A stretch of 64,000 nt of DNA, taken from assembly GCA_965204875.1 (NCBI GenBank), contig OZ242020.1, forward strand, positions 1,240,001-1,304,000. The letters are read 5' to 3'. Positions 14,867 to 23,000 of the stretch are shown in pieces. Numbering within the stretch: position 1 is the first letter of the stretch; each line of letters opens with the position of its first letter. Below the pieces are notes generated by a model that was given only the letters and a program-made list of their open reading frames with translations, made no database searches and had not been told where the DNA came from. Origin of the DNA: Aldehydirespirator sp965204875. GTDB lineage: Bacteria > Actinomycetota > Acidimicrobiia > Acidimicrobiales > Aldehydirespiratoraceae. The translations under genes and the position numbers were made by a program.

Positions 14867-16978
14867 TCATTGTTCCTCGGTGTCGTGGACGAGCATCAGC
14901 GCGTCGGCGGCGACCGCGGCGTGCGGCGTGACGATGAGGGGGTTGATCTCGACTTCGATGATGCGGGGATCATCGCGCACCAGCGAGCCGAGCGCGCCGA
15001 CCGCCTCGACTGCCGCCTCGACCGAGCCGGCGCTCCGCCCCCTGTGGCCTGCGAGGAGGGGCCACATCCGCAGGCCGCGAAGCGCCTCGCGTACCTCTGG
15101 GGGCCTGGCCGGGACAAGCAGCGCGACGGTGTCGTCGAGCAGTTCGGCGAGCGTCCCGCCGGCACCGACCGTGAGCAGCATTCCCACCGGCGGCACGGAG
15201 CGCACGCTCACCAGCAGTTCGGCGACGGCGTCACCCACGAACTCCTCGACCAGCACAAGCCCGCCGCCGGCCGCGGCGAGACGCTCGGCCGCGGCCGACA
15301 CCTCGTCCGGTGAGCCCAGCCCGGCGGCCACCCCGCCCACGTCGGACTTGTGCATCGCGCCCGTGATCTTGAGCACCACCGGACAGCCGATCCGCGCCGC
15401 CGCACCCGCCGCCTCCGATGCAGGCACGACCATCCCGTTTGGGGTGGCGATGCCTGCTGCGGCCAGACGCCTCTTGGCGTCATGCTCGGACAACGGGAAG
15501 CCCGCCGCGGGGTCACCGCGTGACGCAAGCAGCGGCAGCGCCTCCGGCTGATCTGGCTCGATGTTCTCGGGATCTTCGGGCTGGGCAATGTTGCGTCCCC
15601 AGATTGCGCAGGCTTCGAGGGCGGACAGGGCGTTGTCCAGGTCGCCGCAGCAGGCGAGGCCCAGTTCGGCGGCTCGGGCGCGGGCCTCCGCCGGAAGGTT
15701 CTCGGCCATCGATGCGACCACCAACCCAGGCGTGTGGCTGCTTGCACACGCCGCCGCGAAGGCCCGCATCGTCGGCCACCACCGCGACCGGTCAAGCCCC
15801 TCGGCCGGGAAATCGAGCACCAGCATGGCCGCGTTGAAAGGCCCCGAGTGCGCCAAGTCACCATCAGTGCCGAGCGCCGCACGGAAGCACTGTTGGAGGC
15901 GTTGCTCGTCGCCCCAGATGAAGGTGTGGTAGTCGAGCGGGTTGGTCACCGTCACGCGCCCGTCGAGCGCCTCGGTGACGCGTGCGGCGTGGTCGGGTGC
16001 CAGCGGCGGGAAGTCCAGGTCACGACTATGGCCGCGGTCCGCGACCAGCGCGGCCTCACCGCCTGAGCAGCTCAGCGAGATCAGCCGATTGCCCTCCAGC
16101 AGGCCGAGCGCGCCCATGATCGCCAGCGTGTCCAGCAGCTCGGGCACGGTGTGGACGCGGCGGACGCCGAGCCGGCGGAACAGGGCGTCGTAGGCCGCGT
16201 CGTCGCCGGCCATCGAGGCCGTGTGAGTGAGGGCGATGGCGCTGGAAGCATCCGCAGCGCCCAGCTTCAACGCCGCCACCGGCAGACCTCGACGCAGCGC
16301 CGAGTCGGCTGCCGCGGCGAAGCGCTCCACATCGTCGAGCGCCTCGACACAGAGCCCCAGGCCGGTGATCGCAGGGTCGGCCGCCAGCGTCTCGCACGCC
16401 TCCGCGATGCCGACATCGGCCTGGTTGCCAAGCGCCATCGTCCAGACGACGTCCAGGCCGCGGCGCTGCATCGTGAGGTTGACTGCGATGTTGCCGCTCT
16501 GGCTGATCAGGGCCACGCCCCGCTCGCAGCGGGACAGGCCGTGAACGTCGGGCCACAATGCGGCGCCGTTGAGGGCGCACAGCGTGCCATAGCAGTTGGG
16601 GCCGACCAGCGGCATGCCCGCGGCGGCCGCCACCAGGCCGCGCTGCAGCGCGGCGCCTGCCTCGCCCGTCTCGGCGAAGCCGGAGGCGTGGCACACGGCC
16701 GCCCCGGTGCCGGCCGCGGCCAGATCGCGCACCACCTCGACGGCCGCGTGACTGCCGACCCCGACGAAGGCGGCGTCGGCCACCCCGGGCAGCTCGCCCA
16801 CGGATCGGAAGGTCGGCAGGCCGCCCAGCGAGCGCCTGGGGTTGACAGCCCACATCTCGCCGCCGAACCCGAGGGAGCGGGAGGCCTCGATAGCCAACTC
16901 GGCCGCCTCCCCGCCCACGAACACCAGCGACCGCGGCCTGAGCAGCCGCTCGAGCCGGTCTTGGCCGTCACCGATCAT
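14867..16978 (-). CDS. ADP-forming acyl-CoA synthetase (acetate-CoA ligase family)
   Basis: About 703 residues from ATG 16978 (the frame is open to TTG 16999). Order: CoA-binding Rossmann domain (LRPRSLVFVGG...), succinyl-CoA-ligase-like domain with ISQSGNIAVNL, a phosphohistidine site candidate in THTASMAGDDA (about residue 255), and a C-terminal ATP-grasp part starting at VVLKITGAMHKSDVGGV with VEEFVGDAVAELLVSV and VEINPLIV. Such enzymes make acyl-CoA from acid, ATP and CoA with release of ADP and phosphate. Here it may charge a carnitine-derived acid; that is inference. It overlaps or abuts the acyl-CoA dehydrogenase gene. Confidence 0.85.
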   Translation of the reverse strand: MIGDGQDRLERLLRPRSLVFVGGEAAELAIEASRSLGFGGEMWAVNPRRSLGGLPTFRSVGELPGVADAAFVGVGSHAAVEVVRDLAAAGTGAAVCHASGFAETGEAGAALQRGLVAAAAGMPLVGPNCYGTLCALNGAALWPDVHGLSRCERGVALISQSGNIAVNLTMQRRGLDVVWTMALGNQADVGIAEACETLAADPAITGLGLCVEALDDVERFAAAADSALRRGLPVAALKLGAADASSAIALTHTASMAGDDAAYDALFRRLGVRRVHTVPELLDTLAIMGALGLLEGNRLISLSCSGGEAALVADRGHSRDLDFPPLAPDHAARVTEALDGRVTVTNPLDYHTFIWGDEQRLQQCFRAALGTDGDLAHSGPFNAAMLVLDFPAEGLDRSRWWPTMRAFAAACASSHTPGLVVASMAENLPAEARARAAELGLACCGDLDNALSALEACAIWGRNIAQPEDPENIEPDQPEALPLLASRGDPAAGFPLSEHDAKRRLAAAGIATPNGMVVPASEAAGAAARIGCPVVLKITGAMHKSDVGGVAAGLGSPDEVSAAAERLAAAGGGLVLVEEFVGDAVAELLVSVRSVPPVGMLLTVGAGGTLAELLDDTVALLVPARPPEVREALRGLRMWPLLAGHRGRSAGSVEAAVEAVGALGSLVRDDPRIIEVEINPLIVTPHAAVAADALMLVHDTEEQ

Positions 16979-16992
16979 TCGCCGTTTTCGGA

Positions 16993-18153
16993 TCAGCAAC
17001 CGAGAGGCCGCAGCATGTCGCGCGACACGATGTGGCGCTGGATCTCGCTGGTGCCGTCCCAGATGCGGTCCACGCGGGCGTCACGCCAGATCCGCTCCAG
17101 CGGCAACTCGTCCATCAGGCCCATGCCCCCCAGGACCTGGATCGCCTCGTCGGACACGAACTGGAGCATCTCTGTGGCCGAGAGCTTGGCCATGGCCGCG
17201 TCGGCGTCGCTCATCTCGCCCCGAGCCGACAGCCAGGCGGCCCGGTAGGTCATCAGCTCGGCCTGCAGCAGGCGGGTGCGCATGTCGGCCAGCTTGAACG
17301 ACACCCCCTGGAAGCGCCCGATGCGCTGCCCGAACTGCTCGCGGTCGGCGGCCCAGCCGAGGGCCACCTCCAAGGCCCGGTCGGCCCGGCCGAGGCACAC
17401 GGCCGCCACCTGCAGGCGCGTGCTGCCGAGCCACTCGTTGGCCACGTCGAAGCCCCGGTGCTCCTCACCGAGCAGGTTGGCCGCGGGCACCCGGGCGCCG
17501 TCGAAGTTGATGATGAAGTTGTGGTAGCCCCGGTTCGACACGCAGTTGTAGCCGCCGGTGAGCTCCACGCCGGGCGTGTCGAGGTCGACCAGCAGCGACG
17601 AGATGAGCTTGCGGGGGCCTCGGGGCGTTTCGGCGGCGCCGGTGGCGGCGAACAGGATCACGTAGTCGGCGAGGTCGGCATGGCTGATGAAGTGCTTGGT
17701 GCCGTAGACCACGAAGTCGCCGCCGCGGCGCTCGGCCCGGCAGGCCATGCCCCGCAGGTCGGAGCCGGCGCCGGGCTCGCTCATGGCCAGGCACTCCACC
17801 CGCTCGCCTCGCACGGTGGGCAGGAGGTACTCATTGATTTGCGTGCCGGTGCAGGCCCGCAGGATGTTGGACGGGCGGGCGACGATGTACTGCAGGGCAT
17901 AGGACGTCCAGCCGAAGGCCCGCTCCGCCATGGCCAGGGTGAGGTCGTCGAGGCCGCCGCCGCCGAGCTCGGCAGGCATGTTCGCCGCGTACAGGCCTGA
18001 GTCGATTGACCTGCGACGGATCTGCTCCACCAGATCGGGCCGGACCTCGCCGGTGCGCTCCACCTCCTGCTCGTGGGGAACCAGCTCGCGCTCCACGAAT
18101 GAGCGCACCGTGTCGACCACCAGTTGCTGGGACTCATCGGTAGCGAAATCCAA
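16993..18153 (-). CDS. Acyl-CoA dehydrogenase with Asp at the usual catalytic Glu position
   Basis: 386 residues, a full acyl-CoA dehydrogenase: N-terminal helices, FAD-contact motifs CLAMSEPGAGSDLRGM and YGTKHFISHADLADY, and a C-terminal helical domain with IQVLGGMGLMDELPLERIWRDARV. Start is TTG 18153 with AGGAG 6 nt upstream. In medium-chain enzymes the catalytic base is Glu in IYEGTSQIQR; here the same stretch reads RIWDGTSEIQR, so Asp replaces Glu, and no Glu stands at the isovaleryl-CoA dehydrogenase site (WLGSTRLQV). CaiA also lacks Glu there. Likely part of the carnitine/betaine island. Confidence 0.85.
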   Translation of the reverse strand: MDFATDESQQLVVDTVRSFVERELVPHEQEVERTGEVRPDLVEQIRRRSIDSGLYAANMPAELGGGGLDDLTLAMAERAFGWTSYALQYIVARPSNILRACTGTQINEYLLPTVRGERVECLAMSEPGAGSDLRGMACRAERRGGDFVVYGTKHFISHADLADYVILFAATGAAETPRGPRKLISSLLVDLDTPGVELTGGYNCVSNRGYHNFIINFDGARVPAANLLGEEHRGFDVANEWLGSTRLQVAAVCLGRADRALEVALGWAADREQFGQRIGRFQGVSFKLADMRTRLLQAELMTYRAAWLSARGEMSDADAAMAKLSATEMLQFVSDEAIQVLGGMGLMDELPLERIWRDARVDRIWDGTSEIQRHIVSRDMLRPLGC

Positions 18154-18161
18154 GGTTGCTC

Positions 18162-18230
18162 CTACTCGCCTGGGCGGTAACCCGTGCCGTTGACAGGCCC
18201 GGTTGAGAAAGATGCCCTTGACTGGTTCAC
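18162..18230 (-). other. Bridging mini-ORF (22 codons) between carnitine dehydrogenase and acyl-CoA dehydrogenase genes
   Basis: GTG 18230 overlaps the upstream TGA as GTGA; the TAG at 18162-18164 lies just before the dehydrogenase TTG and is part of its Shine-Dalgarno region (TAGGAGC). The peptide begins VNQSRASFSTGPVNGTGYR. No sequence duplication is evident at this junction, so it may be a chance open frame. Confidence 0.3.
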
Positions 18231-19972
18231 CTGGTAAGGCTCATGCGGCGACCTGCTTCGGGCGGGATCGGCATGGTTGCGTGAGCGGCGGTGACCGCGG
18301 CCAGCGCCGCGGCCGGGCCTGCCGGCACCGGGGCACTGCGCCCGGCCGCTGTGTCCACATGCAACAGCATCTGCTCGGCAGTGCATAGCAGCTCGCCGCC
18401 GCTCTGGCTTGCACTCACGGCGTCGCCTGCGTTGCCGCCGGCATCCGTGCCCCCTCCGTCTGTGCCGGTAGTGCCACCCGAGTTGCTCTGGCTGCGGCAG
18501 CCGTTCAGGTCGGCATCACCCGCGTCGCCACCGTGCCGCCCGCCCGCCACAGCGTCACCTGCGTTGCTTGCGGTGGCGTCTCTGCTGCGGCCTCGATACA
18601 TGGCGTGGAAGATGTGCAGCCGCTTGGCATCGCTGCCCAGCACTTGCGTGACCACCCGCAGCGGGTCGTCCAGCGAGGCCTCGCGGTGGTAGTTGATGTG
18701 GGTCTCCACCGTGAAATAGGAGTGGCCGGCGGCGCGGTAGCCCTCATCGATGCCGAGGTAGCGGAACAGGGCATCCGAAGCCCACCCGAACGCGGTCAGG
18801 AACGCCGATTCGGTCATGTGGTCGTTGTAGTCCACCCAGTCCGGCTCGACCACGGCCTCATACAGCTCCAGCGGAGTGTCCACGTGCGCGCCCGGCGCCC
18901 ACGGCTGCGCCGCCTCGGCGGCCCGAGCTGACAGTATGCGGGCCTCGCGCTCGGCGATCAGGCGGCCTGCACCCAGCTTGGCGGGGCGCAACGCCCGCAT
19001 CACCGCGATCAGGGCATCGTCGCGCCGGCGCTCCAGCTCGGCCACGGAACGTCCGGCGGCCTGCTGCTCGCAGCCGGCGGCCATCGCCTCCAGCAGGTCG
19101 TCGGTCAGCTCCGGGGCCTTCAGCCGCGTCCACGGCAGCTTGAGCGCAGGCCCGAACTGGCTCAGCATGTGGCGCATGCCGCCGTCGCCGCCGGCCAGGT
19201 GGAACGTGAGGTTGGTGCCCATGGCCGCCCACCGCAGGCCGGGGCCGTAGATGATCGAGTCGTCGAGTTCGGCGGTGGTGGCGGTGCCGTCGTTCACCAG
19301 GTGCAGGTTCTCGCGCCACAGCGCCTCCTGGAGCCGGTCCGACAGGTAGCCCTCAACCTCGTTGCGCACCACAAGGGGGTGCATCACCAGGTCGTCGTAG
19401 TGCTGTGCGGCGGCGGCCGTGGCGGCCTCGGCGGTGGCCGCGCCGGGCACCACCTCCACCAGCGGCAGCAGGTACACGGGGTTGAAGGGATGGCCGATGA
19501 GCAGCCGTTCCGGGTGGGTCAGACCCTCCGCAAGGTCGCTCGGCAGCAGTCCCGACGAGCTGCTCGCGATCACCGTCTCGGGCCCGGCCGCGGCGTCCAG
19601 CCTGCGCAGCAGCGGGCGCTTGATCGACGGGTCCTCCGGGGCGCTCTCCTGCACCCAGTCGGCGCCGGCGGCGACCTCCTCGGGTGTCGCGGCCCAGCTC
19701 AGGCGGGCGGGGTCGGCGCCGGGGAACAGCCCCAGGCGGGTCGCAGCGGGCCAGGCACGCTCGATTGCACTGCGGAGGCGATCCTCGGCGCCGTCAGCCG
19801 GATCCCAGGCGATCACGTCGTGGCCCCGGGCCAGAACCCGCACGGCCCAGCCGGAGCCGATCACGCCCGTTCCCGCAAGCCCAACGGTTCGGGTGCGGCG
19901 ACGGCTTCCAGGCTCAGGCTGCGCCGAGCCGATCACATCGGTTTCCGTAAGCCCGACGGTCCTGTCCGTCAA
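18227..19972 (-). CDS. L-carnitine 3-dehydrogenase fused to a hotdog thioesterase (betainyl-CoA thioesterase-like)
   Basis: About 581 residues. N-terminal 3-hydroxyacyl-CoA-dehydrogenase fold with NAD motif GLAGTGVIGSGWAVRV, then IASSSSGLLPSDLA, GHPFNPVYLLPLVEVV and the carnitine-dehydrogenase-like block GPGLRWAAMGTNLTFHLAGG...MRHMLSQFGPALKLPWTRL. The C-terminal hotdog domain starts at YEAVVEPDWVDYNDHMTE. Known enzymes oxidise carnitine to dehydrocarnitine, and the fused thioesterase acts on betainyl-CoA. A 65-residue Gly/Asp/Asn-rich insert (DNA 18395-18589) splits the thioesterase before ELLCTAEQMLLHVD. At the 5' end a 72-bp duplication repeats TVGL--TDVIGS ahead of the true NAD motif, so the start (TTG 19972, TTG 20047 or GTG 19936) is uncertain. 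Confidence 0.85.
   Translation of the reverse strand: MTDRTVGLTETDVIGSAQPEPGSRRRTRTVGLAGTGVIGSGWAVRVLARGHDVIAWDPADGAEDRLRSAIERAWPAATRLGLFPGADPARLSWAATPEEVAAGADWVQESAPEDPSIKRPLLRRLDAAAGPETVIASSSSGLLPSDLAEGLTHPERLLIGHPFNPVYLLPLVEVVPGAATAEAATAAAAQHYDDLVMHPLVVRNEVEGYLSDRLQEALWRENLHLVNDGTATTAELDDSIIYGPGLRWAAMGTNLTFHLAGGDGGMRHMLSQFGPALKLPWTRLKAPELTDDLLEAMAAGCEQQAAGRSVAELERRRDDALIAVMRALRPAKLGAGRLIAEREARILSARAAEAAQPWAPGAHVDTPLELYEAVVEPDWVDYNDHMTESAFLTAFGWASDALFRYLGIDEGYRAAGHSYFTVETHINYHREASLDDPLRVVTQVLGSDAKRLHIFHAMYRGRSRDATASNAGDAVAGGRHGGDAGDADLNGCRSQSNSGGTTGTDGGGTDAGGNAGDAVSASQSGGELLCTAEQMLLHVDTAAGRSAPVPAGPAAALAAVTAAHATMPIPPEAGRRMSLTR
19870..19960. repeat. 72-bp-period duplication at 5' end of carnitine dehydrogenase gene
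   Basis: On the coding strand GTCGGGCTTACGGAAACC...GTGATCGGCTC (from 19957) recurs as GTTGGGCTTGCGGGAACG...GTGATCGGCTC (from 19885), 24 codons later. The downstream copy encodes the conserved NAD-binding Gly motif; the upstream copy is degenerate. Confidence 0.8.
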
Positions 19973-20065
19973 CCTGCGCCCCTCAGCCCCGAGTCCCGCC
20001 AGCCGGAACGTGCTCGCGCCCGAAGTGCCACCGACCCCGCTCTTCAATCCTCATCGAGCCATCTA

Positions 20066-23000
20066 TCAACGGACGGCATCCAGGAACTTCGAGAAGTAGC
20101 CGAGGCCGGGATCCTCGAGTGTGCCAACCACCAGGCCGCGATCCAGGAACCGGTTGAACTCCTCGCAACTCGTCTCCGGCACCAGAGCGCAACCGTGGCA
20201 CGCAGCCAGATTGCAGGACTCGGGACCCTGCCCCTTCTCGCCCACCTCCATACACACAGGGTCGGTCGAGCACCACCGCGCCTTGCTGAGCGCCGCCTCG
20301 AATACCGCCCTCAGGTTGTCCGGGCGCGCCATCCGAACAAGCCCGCCCATGGTCCCGTCTGAGTCGCCGGCAGCGGTGTAGATCAGGAGTCCTGCCATCT
20401 CGCGACCGTCCACATCGGACACGTACAGCCGTTCCCGTAGCGAGGCCGAGCTATAGCCGCATGTGTAGACCAACTCGTTGATAAGCAGATGGCCGAGAGT
20501 GTGCACCAACACCTCCCGAGGAGAAATCTCGCAAAGCACCCTGGGAGAGCTCGGCTCCTGTTGAGCACTCCTCCAATTGCGTCGCATCGCACTGGCACGC
20601 CTCACTACCTCAGGTTGCTTTTCCCAGCCAGCAAGTTTCGACGGCTCGAGCTCCAGATAGATGCCTTCGCCCCTGACCACATACGCTGGAAGCCAATCCT
20701 CATCGTGAGGCAGCGACCGCCGGCGCAACATATCCTTGCCGTCAGAAATCCCAGGCTCGCCATGCCGCACCCGAGTAAACCCTCTCAACGCGCGAGTCTC
20801 TGTCAGGTCATCGACACTCAAGACCCGCGATACCGAATCAGCAAGTTCGCCATCTACATCTTGAGGTGCTGCGCTTAGCTCATCGCTCTGCGGGCGATCT
20901 CTAATGCTCCGATACTCCGGATAGCGCCACACATCAGTCGGTGTCAGACCTTCAGCAGCCGTTCTGTAAGTTGGTGTCGCAGCGCCATCGCCTTCCCAGA
21001 GGCGTTCACGGAAAGCCTCAATCCACTCCGAATCGGCGACCTTACCAATCTCATCGCCGCGTTCCGGCACGCCTATGCGCAACTCCTCCCGAAACTCCTT
21101 GACAAAATCCGCGACGCTCGCAGCATCGACAAACTTGCGATGACCCACTCGCATTAGCGGACGGACATCCGCACTACGACAGAGGTCTTGGAGTGGCTTA
21201 CCGGCCACACCCTCCTCTGGCGGCAAGAGAATAGACGACTCGACTAGTGGAAAATACACATGGCTGGCACTCCGCTGCGCGGCGCGTATCGACTGTTGAC
21301 ATCCTTTGCCCGGTCGGCCTCCCGGTTGGTTGAGCCAAGGCCGCGCGCCCGTGCAGCAGTAGGGTTCATCAGCGGCATCGGTAAGCTCGTCGGTCAGGTA
21401 GGTGCTCTGTTGCCCGTCCGAAGCAAGGTCTGCGCCTGCCTTCGTTATGTTGGCCAGCGAGCGTTCGCTCTCACAACCGTCACACTTGACAATCTGGCGG
21501 TCTGGACTCCCTCCACCTCGGGAAAACAAGCGAAGATCACCCTTGCAATCGGGCGCGGCATCTCTATGAACCCATTCCCGAAAAGAAAAGTCGTCAAGAT
21601 GTCCCAGACTGCACATCACCACCCATTGAACCTGAAACATGCTCGGCTTGGTCTTCGCCATCGCATGCGTTTCATCATCACACTTTACTGAATACGCGTC
21701 AAGCAAACGAGCACGCTTCAAGCCCTTGCAATACACGCAGTAGTGCCATCTGGGAAACCTTAGTGCTGGAACAGTAAGGCCCACGTTCATCTCGTCTTCG
21801 TCCTTGGACAACGAAGTCCGATAGTCTGGCGGCAGCCGAAAGTGGCTAACCCCGAGTCTCGATTCGAGACGCGGGTCATTAACCGTGTACTCCTCGGGCT
21901 CGACAGTATCCTTGTCCTTGACCTCATACCAATGGTCCAACCCAGCCGTGATGAGAGACGTACCATCGACCATGTTGCTCATTGCCCCACTACCCCAAGG
22001 TGTGATGAGGTGGGCTTGCCTAACGCTACCTACGATCTGATGCTTCTGATCATCGCTCTCGCGCCTCTTGTTCAGCCAGCCCTGGCCGCTGCTTCGGATT
22101 TCCAGCCGGCACTCAGCATCAACATTGCGCATGCTGCCAGGCACATCCCAGAGCACCGCCTTTTCTCGCAGGGCTGGAAACTCTTTCGGAAACCGCATAA
22201 GGCCCGGCAAGACATGGCCACGATCATCTTTCTTCGGTTTCCACTCCCTATACGGCGCGGCTCCGGTCCACTCCATCGCCCGTAGTTTGGCCCAATGGTC
22301 TAGGCGCGGCAACTCTTCTGAGTCTACAACCTCCGCACGCGCTGAAAGTAGAGATATCGCTTGACTGAACTCTGCCTCCGGAAACGGGTCTGGGAGTTTA
22401 TCTGGAGCCGTCTGTCGAACGTAAGATATCGCGACCGCGTGGAGCGCTCTACGGAGAACCGGCGCGGCGAACGGCGTAACAGAGGTGGGCTCCACCTGCG
22501 AGTAAAGCGCTTGGTGATCTGTACGAAAGCGTTCGTAGTGACTGCGGTCTCGCGGGTTCGCCGCGCGATAGATGGTCAACACCAGACCAGGGACATCTCC
22601 ACGGCGGCCAACGCGTCCACTGACCTGGATGTACTGGGATATCGTCTTCGGTTGTCCGGCGATGGTCATGAGACCAAGCCGGTCAACGTCCACGCCCAGC
22701 TCGATAATATTCGATGCGAGGCAGATATCAAGACAGGCGAGCTGGTCAGACCCCGCGTCGACAGCGTACTTCTCTTCGAGTTCCTTGATTGCCAGCGGAA
22801 TCTTGTCGCTGCGTAGTCGCGATGTCAGCTCCCTGATTCTGCGCGGCCACCTGGGATCGACGTTGTCGCGATCACGCATTCCGCGCAAATAATTTCCGAC
22901 GTCGAATTCCAGCAGAGACCTAGTATTGCCCAGATGACGGAGGCTGTTGAAGAAGTTGAGATTCGTCCAGTATCCGTCCCGATCCGCTGGTGGAATTTCA

